Positions 53,713-63,951 of a DNA stretch of 64,000 nucleotides are shown in pieces. Below the pieces are notes generated by a model. The model saw nothing but the letters and a program-made list of their open reading frames with translations. It made no database searches and had not been told where the DNA came from. Origin of the DNA: Lentisphaerales bacterium (GTDB lineage: Bacteria; Verrucomicrobiota; Lentisphaeria; Lentisphaerales; Lentisphaeraceae); the NCBI GenBank assembly GCA_022446985.1, contig JAKVBD010000012.1:33997-97996 (forward strand). The letters run 5' to 3'. The position numbers and the translations under genes are program-made. Each line of letters begins with the position of its first letter. Position 1 is the first letter of the stretch.

Positions 53713-54630
53713 AACAGGTATTTCCTGGTTTTTGCATTTATCCATTACTTGACTACAGCGCCCTTGAAAACGACAACCGGATGGTGGATCAATAGGCGAG
53801 GGGACATCGCCACTGAGGACAAAGAAATCACGATGATTGACATCCAGCTTTGGAGCTGATTTCAGGAGGGCCTGGGTATAGGGATGACGCGCTTCATTGA
53901 AGATTTTTTCGACTGGCGCTTTTTCGACAATTTGCCCTAAGTACATAACAGCAACATGATCTGAAATGTACTCAACGACAGATAAGTCATGGGTGATGAA
54001 CAGGTAAGTCAGGATGAATTCTTTCTGCAATTTTTTAAGTAAGTTTAAAATGGATGCCTGAACGGATACATCGAGTGCCGATGTTGCTTCATCACAGACG
54101 ATAAATTCGGGTTCTACGGCTAGAGCTCTGGCGATGCAGATGCGTTGGCGTTGCCCCCCAGAAAATTCATGAGGGTAACGCATCATCACTTCGGCAGGTA
54201 AACCGACTTTTTCGAGGAGCTCGCCAACTCTAGCTTCAACTTTTTCTTCGGGAAGAAGATTAAAGCTGCGTATACCTTCAGCAATGATATCACGAACCAG
54301 CATTTTAGGGTTGAGTGAGCCAACTGGATCTTGAAAAATAATTTGCATCTTGCGTCGCAATCCATGTGCTTCATCGGCAGACATCTTAAAGAAATCTGCC
54401 CCTTGAAAAAGAGCTTCGCCACCAGAATTCGGGATCAGTCTTAAAATCGTTTTACCAACTGTGGTTTTGCCACAGCCGGATTCTCCAACCAGTGAAAGAG
54501 TTTCGCCTTTATTAATGGTGAAGCTGACGCCATCGACCGCTTTAACGTGGTTGACAGTTTTTTGGAAGATCCCTTTTTTGATAGGATACCAGGTCTTGAG
54601 ATCATTAATTTCCAATAGAGTCTCAGGCAT
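53671..54630 (-). CDS. Oligo/dipeptide ABC transporter ATPase (OppF/DppF type)
   Basis: 319 residues from the ATG at 54630, which has GGAG upstream and overlaps the stop of the OppD-type gene by 8 bases. Walker [11 protein letters not shown]-loop [13 protein letters not shown], signature [14 protein letters not shown], Walker [13 protein letters not shown] and the OppF-type C-terminus with the Cys motif [16 protein letters not shown]. It energises uptake of peptides together with the OppD-type gene. The end of the gene lies in the 85-bp tandem duplication. Confidence 0.92.
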   Translation of the reverse strand: MPETLLEINDLKTWYPIKKGIFQKTVNHVKAVDGVSFTINKGETLSLVGESGCGKTTVGKTILRLIPNSGGEALFQGADFFKMSADEAHGLRRKMQIIFQDPVGSLNPKMLVRDIIAEGIRSFNLLPEEKVEARVGELLEKVGLPAEVMMRYPHEFSGGQRQRICIARALAVEPEFIVCDEATSALDVSVQASILNLLKKLQKEFILTYLFITHDLSVVEYISDHVAVMYLGQIVEKAPVEKIFNEARHPYTQALLKSAPKLDVNHRDFFVLSGDVPSPIDPPSGCRFQGRCSQVMDKCKNQEIPVSGDEFNNYRCLLS

Positions 54631-55597
54631 ATTGCTCTCCAGAGAAGTGGTGACAAGCGGCAAAGTGCCGCTTGCCTACTGACACCAAGGGAGATTCCGG
54701 ACCATTACAGGGCGTAAATTTACTTTCACAACGGTCAAAGTAGCGACAATGTTTTGGAAAGTCCGTTGCTGGTGGAACACGGCCGGGGATTTCATTAAGT
54801 TGTTGGCCCTTAAATTCTGAGCGGGGTATGGCTTTTAAAAGTGCCTTTGTGTAAGGATGCTGAGGGTTTTCAAATAGAGTCTTACGGTCAGCACATTCGA
54901 CAACTTTTCCTGCATACATAACAATTACTTTGTCGGCAACCTGGTTCACAACACCCAGGTCATGAGTGATCATTAATATAGACATATTATTTTTTTCTTT
55001 GAGGTCGAGCATAAGTTTGAGTATCTGGGCCTGAATGGTCACATCCAGAGCAGTTGTCGGTTCATCGGCTATCAGTAATTGCGGTTTACAGGCCAGTGCC
55101 ATGGCAATCATTATCCTTTGCTTCATACCGCCTGAAAGTTCATGGGGCCAAGCGCGGTATCTCTCTTCCGGATGAGGGATACCGACACTGGCAAAGAGTT
55201 CGATAGTTTTAAGTCTGGCTTCTTTTTTAGAAGACTTTTGGTGTATTTGTAAAGTTTCAGCGACTTGTGGACCGACTTTAAAAACAGGATTTAAAGCAGC
55301 TCCTGGCTCCTGGAAAATCATCGCCATCTTAGAACCGCGGATATCGCGCTTTTCATTGACGCTGGCTTTAAGCATATCTTTGCCTTGGAAGAGTATTTCA
55401 CCTTCAGGGTGCCGTGCATAGCGTGGCAGCAACTGCATGATTGAAAAGGCCGTGGCCGATTTGCCGCAGCCGGATTCTCCGACTATACAAACAGTCTCGC
55501 CTTTATTGACTTCGAAGCTGACGCCATCGACAGCCTTGGCGACTTTGCCGTTAGCTGTTGGGAAATGAGTTTGTAAATTTTTAACTTTTAAAAGCAT
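54623..55597 (-). CDS. Oligo/dipeptide ABC transporter ATPase (OppD/DppD type)
   Basis: 324 residues. The ATG at 55597 has GGAGG and shares one base with the stop of the permease gene (TAATG); upstream in-frame starts would lie inside that gene. Walker [11 protein letters not shown]-loop [13 protein letters not shown], signature [14 protein letters not shown], Walker [13 protein letters not shown], and the C-terminal [15 protein letters not shown] motif. Confidence 0.92.
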   Translation of the reverse strand: MLLKVKNLQTHFPTANGKVAKAVDGVSFEVNKGETVCIVGESGCGKSATAFSIMQLLPRYARHPEGEILFQGKDMLKASVNEKRDIRGSKMAMIFQEPGAALNPVFKVGPQVAETLQIHQKSSKKEARLKTIELFASVGIPHPEERYRAWPHELSGGMKQRIMIAMALACKPQLLIADEPTTALDVTIQAQILKLMLDLKEKNNMSILMITHDLGVVNQVADKVIVMYAGKVVECADRKTLFENPQHPYTKALLKAIPRSEFKGQQLNEIPGRVPPATDFPKHCRYFDRCESKFTPCNGPESPLVSVGKRHFAACHHFSGEQYA

Positions 55598-56646
55598 TAG
55601 TGTCCTCCACGTCGTGGGTCGAGAGCGTCGCGCAAAGCATCGCCGACGATATTTACCGATAAAACCAAAAGAAAGAGAGCCATTGAGGCAAATGTAAGAT
55701 TCCACCAGACGATGGGACTCTGAGCTTTTTCAGTTTTGGCAGAGGCAATCATCGTTCCCCAGCTCTCAGCCATTCCCTGTCCGAGGTAGGAAAGAATACT
55801 TTCTGAAAGGACCAGTGAAGTAAAGGTCAAAATAGCGGTAATCAGGATAATATGCGTGACATTTGGCAATATGTGTTGAAGGAGAATCTTAGGCAGTTTT
55901 ACACCAAAGCATTTGGCTGCTTGGATGTACTCCATTTCTCGCAATTTAAGAGTTTCTGCTCTTACCAGACGGCAGAGGGCAATCCAGGCGGTGAGACTGA
56001 GCGCCATGCATATGTTGAAGAGAGATTTGGGAAGAACAGAAAGTATGGCTAATAATAGGAGTAAACCGGGTATGGACGACAAAGTTGTATAGATATAAAC
56101 GACTATTTCATCGATGATTCCGCCTTTGTAACCGGCAAGTACCCCAAGGATAACGGCCAGAGGAATAGCTATGAATAAAGGGAAGGTGCCGATCATGACT
56201 GCCGGGCGAATGCCTTTTAAAACTGCATAGGCTGTATCGACTCCAGAAACGTTTGTGCCGAAGACGTGACGGTGCTTGAGCGCTATGTCTTTATCGTGTA
56301 ATTCAACTTTAGCTAAAGGTGCCGATGTGGCGCGTTCTTTGTATTCCCACTCGGGGTATCCAGAGACGACTTGGAAGATGCGATCCAGGGCTGTTCGCTG
56401 ACTGTTAGCCTTTAGGTGAGTGCTGTCCAGACTTTGACTTTTCCAGGAAACTGAATCGAGGAAAGCAGTAAAAAAGAACAACACGGTAAGAGTCAGACCA
56501 AGAAAAGCGAAAGGCTTTTTAAAACAGGCTTTTATGCGCTCGCCCCAGAGGCGGTGATTCCATAGCCAGAGGCAGAAGAATAATGCCCCGCAAAACAGCG
56601 CTATGGCGATACAATTGTGGATCATGTAGTTATCGCTGTAATTCAT
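55597..56646 (-). CDS. Peptide ABC transporter permease (OppC/DppC type)
   Basis: 349 residues with about six or seven helices. It has the binding-protein-dependent permease core with the EAA-like loop EYIQAAKCFGVKLPKILLQHILPNV and the C-terminal end GDALRDALDPRRGG that is typical of OppC. The N-terminus has one extra helix (about 10-28), before the conserved LGLTLTVLFFFTAFL. It is coupled to both neighbours by overlapping stop and start codons. Confidence 0.9.
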   Translation of the reverse strand: MNYSDNYMIHNCIAIALFCGALFFCLWLWNHRLWGERIKACFKKPFAFLGLTLTVLFFFTAFLDSVSWKSQSLDSTHLKANSQRTALDRIFQVVSGYPEWEYKERATSAPLAKVELHDKDIALKHRHVFGTNVSGVDTAYAVLKGIRPAVMIGTFPLFIAIPLAVILGVLAGYKGGIIDEIVVYIYTTLSSIPGLLLLLAILSVLPKSLFNICMALSLTAWIALCRLVRAETLKLREMEYIQAAKCFGVKLPKILLQHILPNVTHIILITAILTFTSLVLSESILSYLGQGMAESWGTMIASAKTEKAQSPIVWWNLTFASMALFLLVLSVNIVGDALRDALDPRRGGH

Positions 56647-57623
56647 TAACTTAACCTCACTCTTGGGTCGACGACTGTATAACTCAGATCATTTATCAAG
56701 TTGGCGGCAATATAGAGAATGGCACTCAGGTAAACAACCGCGCTGATTGTTGAGAAGTCATTAAAGTTTATGGCGTCCACTGTTAGCCTGCCCAGTCCGG
56801 GAATGCCAAAAAATGACTCAAGTAGGAGAGAGCCGGTGAACATGTAAGGCAGTAGCATGATAACCCGGGTCAGTATGGGAATCATGGCATTGCGCAGTAG
56901 GTGCTTAAACAGAATAGTTAAATCACCGAGACCTTCTGCCCGTGCTGTACGGATATAATCCGCATGGATTTCGTTTAGCATGATGGTGCGATAAAAGCGG
57001 GTGCTTTCCCCGATATTTGCAATACAGCCGATAAGTATCGGTAATGCTGCAAAGTAGAGCTTATATTCATCGGACCAACCGGAAACCGGGAACCATTTGA
57101 ACTGAACAGAGAATAAAAATTGACCGGCCACGATGTACAGGAAGTATACCACACTCATTGCTGTAACTGAAAAGATAACGGTGGACCGGTCAATATAGGT
57201 ATCTCTAAACATGGCAGCAAGCATAGAGATAAATATGGAGATTAGCAGACTGGCGAATATGATGGGAATAGTTAAGAAAAGGCTCGGCCCCACGCCGTCC
57301 TTTAACTTCCACCATATGGGTTGATCATCGTAGTCAGATTTTCCAAAGGAGAATGTACAAAGTTTGCTGATATAACTAAAGAAAATGGTGTCTTGCACCT
57401 TTGTTTTCAGGCTTGTGGCTTGGCTGTTGTAAAAGACCGGTTTATCATAGCCTTTTTCAGCGATCCATCTTTGTAGAACTTCTTCTTTCGCTTTAGGACC
57501 TTTGACGCGGCGGGCGATATCTGTCGGAGAAGAGACCGTAAAAAAGATGAGAAACAGCAGCAGTTGTGTGCCAAAGAGTACCGGCAAAGTGACTAGAGTT
57601 TTACGAAATATATAGGCGCTCAT
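56646..57623 (-). CDS. Peptide ABC transporter permease (OppB/DppB type)
   Basis: 325 residues from the ATG at 57623 (TGATG overlap with the binding-protein gene); it begins MSAYIFRKTLVTLPVLFGTQLLLFLIFF, a normal OppB start. The EAA loop DYIRTARAEGLGDLTILFKHLLRNAMIPI is conserved, as is the end DLSYTVVDPRVRLS. An upstream in-frame start at 57722 would lie inside the previous gene and is rejected. Confidence 0.9.
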   Translation of the reverse strand: MSAYIFRKTLVTLPVLFGTQLLLFLIFFTVSSPTDIARRVKGPKAKEEVLQRWIAEKGYDKPVFYNSQATSLKTKVQDTIFFSYISKLCTFSFGKSDYDDQPIWWKLKDGVGPSLFLTIPIIFASLLISIFISMLAAMFRDTYIDRSTVIFSVTAMSVVYFLYIVAGQFLFSVQFKWFPVSGWSDEYKLYFAALPILIGCIANIGESTRFYRTIMLNEIHADYIRTARAEGLGDLTILFKHLLRNAMIPILTRVIMLLPYMFTGSLLLESFFGIPGLGRLTVDAINFNDFSTISAVVYLSAILYIAANLINDLSYTVVDPRVRLS

Positions 57624-59746
57624 CAGTTTCTCTCCCGGTAGTAGGTCAACAAGGCTGGTGATATGAAAATAAGAAAACCGAAAGACAGAGCATATAAGGG
57701 CCAGATACTTTTTTGATTCCACTCGGCGCGCTTGCTTTGACGTCTTTCTGTGTCGATGTCGTAGTAGTGATAAGGGTAGGTAAAGAGCGGGTGGTTTTTG
57801 ACGTCTTTCACCCAGTCGTGATAGAGCTGGAAGTAGACGTCATGGTAGACCATGATCCATGGAGTTTCTTCAGCAAAGATGTCAATACACTTGCGGATCA
57901 GTTCTTCTCTGGTGGCTTTTTTGACAATGGTATTTCCTTGAGAATCTTTTTCCTGCCAGGTTCTTGTCTCTCCATCGGCCATAGTTTCCATGAGCTTGAA
58001 ATACTTGTCGTACTCAGAATTGTTAAATTCACTGTGGTTGGGTGTTGGAAAGTTCTTGCTGTAGAGAATAAACAAGAAGTTTTCCGGGTCGGGGTAGTCG
58101 GCAGCCCAACTCCAGTAGTACATTTGATAATTCATACCATATACCTTCTTTTGGAATTGGTTAAATTCATTCTTGTCCAGTTTGACGTTTATACCAATTT
58201 GCTGCCAGCAATCGATAAAAAACTGATAGAGATTTTCATCTTCTGCGCTTTTGATTGCAACTGTAAAACTTAACTCGAGAGGCTTGCCCGTTTTAGGGTC
58301 AATACCATCCTTATATCCGGCTTCAACGAGAAGCTGACGGGCTTTGTCTAATGAGCTATCATCTGTATATTTAAAAGGGTTTTTATAGTCGGGGTCGTAA
58401 CCATTGATTCCCGGTGGAAGAGGAGATTGGGCATTGATTCCCATACCTTTGAGGTGAACACGGATGAACTCCTCAGAGTTTAAAGCAAGGTTGAGGGCCT
58501 GGCGCAGTTTTTTATTTCGCACAGATTGTTCTTTATCTTCGATGGAGCCGACGGTGTTGTCCTGCATGTTGAAGCCGATATAACGGATGGAAAGCTCGAC
58601 ACTTTTATTCATTTTTATGCCGCGGTCTTTCATGTCTTCAGTCAGCTCTTGACCGGCAAGAGCTTCATTTACTTTTTCAGGAGGCAGGATGTTAACGTCG
58701 TAGTAGCCCTGCATAAATTTATTGAACTTGGTTAAGCTTTCTGATTCTTTGTACCAGACAATTCTGTCCATTTGAGCGATAGGTCGTGCATCTACTGTTT
58801 TTTTAGCGGGGAAAATACTAATTGGCGATTTTACTTTTTGGCCCCACCACTGCTGATTTTTAACCATGGTGACTTTTTGTGATTTACGAAATTCACTCCA
58901 CAAGAATTTATAAGGGCCGGTGCCGACTGCACGCAAGTTGAAGTTAACCGGTTCGTTGCTCTTCATAATTTTTTCCGGGTGATAATAATCAACCGCTTCA
59001 TGAGCAATTGCCGGGACAAAGCGCATCGCCAGCCAATAAAGAATTTGTGGATATTTGTCTGATAGAATGAGATCAAAAGAATACTTCCCGGTGACTTCTA
59101 GTCCAGGAAGATTGCCGGCGTCTTTATACAATTTGGCAGTGTTTATATAGGCTTCTGTGTTTTGCTGAAATTCTTTCCCGGCTTTTTTCATATCCCGCAA
59201 TATAGAAACTTGCTTGCCAAAGTCTTTAAAGCCTTTAATGAAAGACAGCGAATCGTAGATAGGGCAGTTGGTCGCGGGATCGGCTACTCTTTTAAAAGCA
59301 TACTCGAAATCATATGCAGTTAGTTCTCTTCCTTTGCCTTCTTCAAAACAAGCATCGTCTATAAAGTGAACCCCTTGACGTAAAGAAAAGCTGTAACGCA
59401 CTTCGGAGACCTTGCCGTCTTTGTCTTTGCTGATTTGCGGCTCTGGGATTGTTTTAGCCAGAGCAGGAACGAGCTTTTGACTATCGAGATAATGGTAGTC
59501 TACCAAAGGTTCATAGCACAACCTTAGATAAGCAAGATCCACCATTGTATAACTTTGCTGTGGGTCAAGATTTTTTACCGCAGATTTAAAGGTCGTGTAA
59601 AGGGCTTTGCCTTTTTGTTCTTCATTTGGGTAAGGATTGTTTGAACAAGACATGAAAAGGCCGTAGATCAACGACACCAGAAAAATTTTTGTATCGTTGA
59701 TCGACAGCATTTTTGCGCTATAGGAAAGAGTTTTAGCAAGTTGCAT
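57623..59746 (-). CDS. Peptide ABC transporter substrate-binding lipoprotein (SBP_bac_5)
   Basis: 707 residues. A lipoprotein signal (LIYGLFMSC) lies at about 26-34, followed by the SBP_bac_5 fold (about 40-660) with LCYEPLVDY, VRYSFSLRQGVHFIDD, VGTGPYKFLWSEF and RQALNLALNSEEFI. The C-terminus has an extra transmembrane helix (about 683-702), which is not normal for such proteins; together with the lipid it would give a double membrane anchor. The start at 59746 overlaps the kbl stop (TAATG); ATG 59710 is an alternative and gives a more usual signal length. Confidence 0.88.
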   Translation of the reverse strand: MQLAKTLSYSAKMLSINDTKIFLVSLIYGLFMSCSNNPYPNEEQKGKALYTTFKSAVKNLDPQQSYTMVDLAYLRLCYEPLVDYHYLDSQKLVPALAKTIPEPQISKDKDGKVSEVRYSFSLRQGVHFIDDACFEEGKGRELTAYDFEYAFKRVADPATNCPIYDSLSFIKGFKDFGKQVSILRDMKKAGKEFQQNTEAYINTAKLYKDAGNLPGLEVTGKYSFDLILSDKYPQILYWLAMRFVPAIAHEAVDYYHPEKIMKSNEPVNFNLRAVGTGPYKFLWSEFRKSQKVTMVKNQQWWGQKVKSPISIFPAKKTVDARPIAQMDRIVWYKESESLTKFNKFMQGYYDVNILPPEKVNEALAGQELTEDMKDRGIKMNKSVELSIRYIGFNMQDNTVGSIEDKEQSVRNKKLRQALNLALNSEEFIRVHLKGMGINAQSPLPPGINGYDPDYKNPFKYTDDSSLDKARQLLVEAGYKDGIDPKTGKPLELSFTVAIKSAEDENLYQFFIDCWQQIGINVKLDKNEFNQFQKKVYGMNYQMYYWSWAADYPDPENFLFILYSKNFPTPNHSEFNNSEYDKYFKLMETMADGETRTWQEKDSQGNTIVKKATREELIRKCIDIFAEETPWIMVYHDVYFQLYHDWVKDVKNHPLFTYPYHYYDIDTERRQSKRAEWNQKSIWPLYALSFGFLIFISPALLTYYRERN

Positions 59747-60948
59747 TAGACCAGCTCGTACTCCCGGTCTTCAACTATCTTTCTGGCTTCGACGAAAGCA
59801 CAGACTGCTCTTTGTAAGTCGTCTTTTGTGTGAGCTGCAGAAATCTGCACTCTTATGCGTGCCTGACCGTGTGGAACCACCGGGTATGAAAAGGCAATAG
59901 CATAGATGCCTCTTTCCATGAGCAGCTCTGAAATTCTCACAGCTTTTGCAGCATCGTAGATCATAACCGGAATAATTGGGTGGTCTCCAGGTAAGAGATT
60001 GAAATTATTTTCGGTCATTTCTTTTCTGAAATACTCGGCGTTGACTTTGAGGCGTTGCAGTTTAATCGGACTGTTCTGAACCATTTCAATTGCCTTAATC
60101 GATGCTGCTGCAATAGCCGGTGCTATGGAATTTGAAAAGAGGTTTGGACGAGACTTTTGACGTAGTATATCAATAATCTGCTTCCGACCGGAAGTATAAC
60201 CACCACTTGCTCCACCGAGAGCTTTACCGAGAGTACCGGTAATGATGTCAATGCGTCCGAGAACATCGCAGTACTCTGGAGTGCCGCGGCCTTTTTCGCC
60301 GATGAAACCGACGGCATGTGAATCGTCGACCATGACAAGTGCGTAATACTTATCTGCTAAGTCACAGATTGCTTTCAGGTCGGCAATGTAACCGTCCATT
60401 GAGAATACCCCGTCGGTAGCAATCAGTTTGTAGCGAGCGCCGTTAGCATCTGCTTCAATTAACTTGCTTTCCAGGTCTGCCATATTGTTGTTTTTGTAGC
60501 GGTAGCGAGCAGCTTTACAAAGGCGGACGCCATCGATGATAGAGGCGTGGTTGAGCTCATCAGAAATGATCGCATCTTCTTTTGTTAGCAAAGTCTCAAA
60601 GAGACCGCCATTGGCGTCGAAACAAGACGAGTAAAGAATCGTATCGTCAGTTTGTAAGAAGTCAGAAATCTTACTTTCAAGTTTTTTGTGCAGGTCTTGT
60701 GTGCCACAAATGAAGCGCACTGATGCCATACCGAAACCATGGGTGTCCATAGCATGTTTCGCTGTATCTATAAGTAATGGGGAATTGGCCAAGCCAAGGT
60801 AATTATTTGCGCAAAGGTTAATAACATCATGCTCATAATTAACTTTTATGTTTGGTTGCTGAGAACTGGTGATAATACGTTCTTCTTTGAAGAGACCCTG
60901 TTCTTTTATGTCGTTCAGCTGGTTTTCTAGGTGTTCTAAAAAGTTCAT
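59746..60948 (-). CDS. kbl: Glycine C-acetyltransferase (2-amino-3-ketobutyrate CoA ligase)
   Basis: 400 residues, PLP-dependent alpha-oxoamine synthase. Landmarks: [65 protein letters not shown] and the PLP Lys in [18 protein letters not shown]. It splits 2-amino-3-oxobutyrate with CoA to glycine and acetyl-CoA, directly after Tdh. It begins 1 base after tdh and overlaps the peptide-binding protein gene by one base. Confidence 0.95.
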   Translation of the reverse strand: MNFLEHLENQLNDIKEQGLFKEERIITSSQQPNIKVNYEHDVINLCANNYLGLANSPLLIDTAKHAMDTHGFGMASVRFICGTQDLHKKLESKISDFLQTDDTILYSSCFDANGGLFETLLTKEDAIISDELNHASIIDGVRLCKAARYRYKNNNMADLESKLIEADANGARYKLIATDGVFSMDGYIADLKAICDLADKYYALVMVDDSHAVGFIGEKGRGTPEYCDVLGRIDIITGTLGKALGGASGGYTSGRKQIIDILRQKSRPNLFSNSIAPAIAAASIKAIEMVQNSPIKLQRLKVNAEYFRKEMTENNFNLLPGDHPIIPVMIYDAAKAVRISELLMERGIYAIAFSYPVVPHGQARIRVQISAAHTKDDLQRAVCAFVEARKIVEDREYELV

Positions 60949-60949
60949 G

Positions 60950-61975
60950 TTAATTCTCCCAATTTAAAATTACTTTGCCGCATTCACCGGCAATCATTTT
61001 TTCAAATCCCTTTTCAAATTCTGTATAGTGAAAGCGGTGTGTGATAATCGGCGATAAGTCGAGTCCAGAGTGAACCATAGCGTCCATTTTGTACCAGGTA
61101 TCAAACATCTCGCGACCATAAATTCCTTTGATCAGCAGTCCTTTAAAGATGACTTTTGACCAGTTAATGCCGGTATTTTCCGGCATGATGCCGAGCATAG
61201 AGATTTTGCCGCCATGAATTATATGCTCAAGAATTGTCTCAAATGCAGATGGAACTCCGGACATTTCCAGGGCAATGTCAAAACCTTCACGGATGTAAAG
61301 CTCTTCTTTGACATCATCCAGATTTTCCCGGAGAACATTGACTGTTCTCGTTGCACCCATCTGCTTAGCAAGCTTTAAACGGTATTCATTTACATCAGTT
61401 ATAACTACCGATCGGGCACCGGCATGTCGACAAACTGCTGCGGCCATTATACCGATCGGTCCAGATCCGGTTATTAAAACATCTTCTCCGACAAGATTCC
61501 AGGAAAGAGCTGTGTGAGTGGCATTCCCAAAAGGATCAAAGATGGAAAGTATGTCTTTCGAAATACCATGACTTTTCCAGACATTTGAAGCCGGCAGAAC
61601 AAGATACTCGGCAAAGGCGCCTGGACGGTTGACGCCTATGCCAAGTGTCTCTTTTGCCAGATGAGCTTTTCCCGTTCTGATCGAGCGGCTATTACCGTAA
61701 ACAACATGACCTTCACCTGTGACGATCTCGCCAATTGTGTAGTCCTTGACATTGCTGCCAACTTCAACTATTTCACCAGAAAATTCGTGGCCGACATGCA
61801 TCGGGACCGGTATTGTCTTTTGAGCCCAATCATCCCATTTATAAATGTGAACATCCGTACCGCAGATAGCCGTACGGTGTATTCTAATCAATACGTCGTC
61901 GATTCCCGGTTTTGGAGTCTCTACTTCTCCCAGCCAGAGGCCTGGTGATGCTTCTTTTTTTATCAATGCGATCAT
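60950..61975 (-). CDS. tdh: L-threonine 3-dehydrogenase without the structural zinc site
   Basis: 341 residues, a medium-chain dehydrogenase that oxidises threonine to 2-amino-3-oxobutyrate with NAD+. The catalytic zinc ligands are kept (Cys in [22 protein letters not shown]) and the dinucleotide motif [10 protein letters not shown] is clear. In the structural zinc lobe, E. coli Tdh has GHITCGHCRNCRGGRTHLC; here the same positions read [19 protein letters not shown], so all four Cys ligands are replaced. The rest, such as [15 protein letters not shown], aligns without gaps. First gene of the tdh-kbl-peptide transporter operon. Confidence 0.93.
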   Translation of the reverse strand: MIALIKKEASPGLWLGEVETPKPGIDDVLIRIHRTAICGTDVHIYKWDDWAQKTIPVPMHVGHEFSGEIVEVGSNVKDYTIGEIVTGEGHVVYGNSRSIRTGKAHLAKETLGIGVNRPGAFAEYLVLPASNVWKSHGISKDILSIFDPFGNATHTALSWNLVGEDVLITGSGPIGIMAAAVCRHAGARSVVITDVNEYRLKLAKQMGATRTVNVLRENLDDVKEELYIREGFDIALEMSGVPSAFETILEHIIHGGKISMLGIMPENTGINWSKVIFKGLLIKGIYGREMFDTWYKMDAMVHSGLDLSPIITHRFHYTEFEKGFEKMIAGECGKVILNWEN

Positions 61976-62594
61976 ATTTATTAGTTCCCAAAAATGCTAG
62001 TATATTTCTTCGATTCAGCTCAGCATGTATCATTTTTCGTGTGATTTATGAATTGATTCGCTATGGAGATTTGCATCAACTCAAGACGTAAGGAACAAGC
62101 TGAAGACGCCTTGAGTTGAGCAAAAATTAAAGAGGCAATTTGTTGTAATGCATATGTCATTTTTATTACTGCCTCAAAAATTTAGAAAGTTAGTTTTTAC
62201 CCTATTTAAAGGGGTGTCCGATCTAGTGTGTGGCTAGACCGGACGGGTGTGTATGTATGTGTATGGTGTACTGAATTTCTTCAGGTGCCCTAAAGGTATG
62301 ATAAAAGTGAGAATTCTTCTATGTCGAATATGGCAGATGATAAGTAATGGGTAGTGAGTTTTTGTCTCTATTTGTTTGTTCAAATATAAAGTGTCGAATA
62401 AAAATATAGAAATTAGGTTGTTTTTGTGGGTTGGGGTGTTACCCAATTGATTCATCAGAGTACTTAAAAAGTTAAAACGACAGATAAATAAGACTGATTA
62501 AATTTTAAAATATTGAAGAATTATTAATCAGTTTTATCACAAAAAGGTTATTAGTTTGCGCTAAGATAACAAGCAATGAATTTTCAGAACGGAT
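61976..62594. other. Intergenic region between divergent tdh and sulfatase
   Basis: 619 bases without a convincing gene. It holds two inverted repeats: TCAACTCAAG/CTTGAGTTGA (62076-62085 and 62110-62119) and GTCCGATCTAG/CTAGACCGGAC (62216-62226 and 62234-62244, one mismatch), followed by a GT-rich stretch (62245-62270). The first may be a regulatory site or leader hairpin for the tdh operon. TTTGCGC lies at about 62555, ahead of the sulfatase. Confidence 0.5.
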
Positions 62595-63951
62595 ATGAAA
62601 TACCTTTTAGTAGTGATTCCTTTAATATTATCTAACAACCTTTTTGCATAAAAGTTAAATGTCATCGTCATTATGGCAGATGATCTTGGTTATAATGATC
62701 TAGGATTTCAGGTTTCCACGAATGTAAAAATACCTGATTTAGATAAATTGGCGGCGAATGGAGTGGTCTTTACCGATGCCCATACAACGGCCTCAATTTG
62801 CAGTCCTTCACGTACAGGTTTTATTACGGGTCGTTACCGGCAACGTTTTGGCCATGAAGCTAATTGTCCTCCTAAAGCGAAAGTTATGGATACTTCTGAA
62901 TTTACTATGGGGCAGGCTTTTCAAACGCTAAACTATAAAACTTTTATGGTGGGTAAGTGGCATCTTGGAGATCAAGATGAGTATTATCCGACAAATAGAG
63001 GTTTTGATGAATTCTGGGGATTGCGGGAAGGTAGCCGCAGTTACTTTTATAATGAGGAGAAGTCGGACAAAACGCATTCAAAGAACTTTCACAAAATTGA
63101 GCATAATGGTCAACAGGTCAAGTTCGAAGGTTTTCTAACAGACAGAATGACTGATCAGGCAATTCGCATGATAAATGAAACAGAAAAGCCTTTCTTTATG
63201 TTCCTTTCATACACAGCGCCTCATGATCCGCTGCAGGCTACAGAAAGCGATTTACAAAAAGCGCAGAATAAACCATACTGGGCATTGATTCAGAATATGG
63301 ACGATAACATTGGCCGTTTGGTAAAATTTTTAGAAAATAAGCAGATTCGCAAAAAGACAGTTATCTGGTTCCTAAGTGATAATGGTGGAACTTGTTCAAC
63401 GGCTTTAAATATTCCGTTAAATGGCAAGAAGGGGATTAAGTTTGAAGGAGGGCAGAGAGTTCCTATGCTGATCAATTGCCCAGGTGTTATTCCCGCAGGG
63501 AAAACAATTACAGGCCTTACTTCAGCTATGGATATTTTCCCGACAAGTTATGCTTTAGCAGGTGGGAAAGTAACTCCAAAGCCGCTGGATGGTGTGGATA
63601 TCCAGCCTTTTATTTCAGGAGAAAAAGAGGGAAATCCTCATGACGTACTTTATTGGCGAAAGCTTGAAGGAGCAGCGATACGTTCCAATGACTGGAAATT
63701 GATTCGCAGTGAAGGCTTACCCCCTATGCTTTACAATCTGAAGAATGACCTGAGTGAACGAAACAATCTTGCCAAAACTCAACCAGAAAAAGTCAGTCAG
63801 CTTCTCAAAAAATTAGAGAGTTGGGAGAGAATTGGTCAAGCCTCAGTGGGACGAAGGCAAACAATACATCAAAATCAGAAAAGAGATGTATATCAAATTT
63901 CTTGATGCCAAAGAATATATCCAGCTAGATACACTCCGACAGAAACCATAA
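62595..63951 (+). pseudogene. Secreted sulfatase with an in-frame TAA after the signal peptide and a late frameshift
   Basis: From the ATG at 62595 the frame reads MKYLLVVIPLILSNNLFA, then TAA (62649-62651), then KLNVIVIMADDLGYNDLGF. This is a signal peptide followed by the start of the mature sulfatase, interrupted between them. The catalytic Cys signature CSPSRTGFITGRY, GKWHLGD, APHDP and SDNGG are intact. Near 63825 the frame changes by one base: after LESWER the expected C-terminus continues in another frame as KPQWDEGKQYIKIRKEMY to a TAA at 63949. If translated from ATG 62673, the protein would lack export. Substrate unknown (sulfated polysaccharide is likely). Confidence 0.82.

Noticed and set aside
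62216..62455. Small protein gene in the GT-rich region before the last sulfatase
   Set aside because: The frame is short, of low complexity, has no ribosome site and its translation resembles nothing known.
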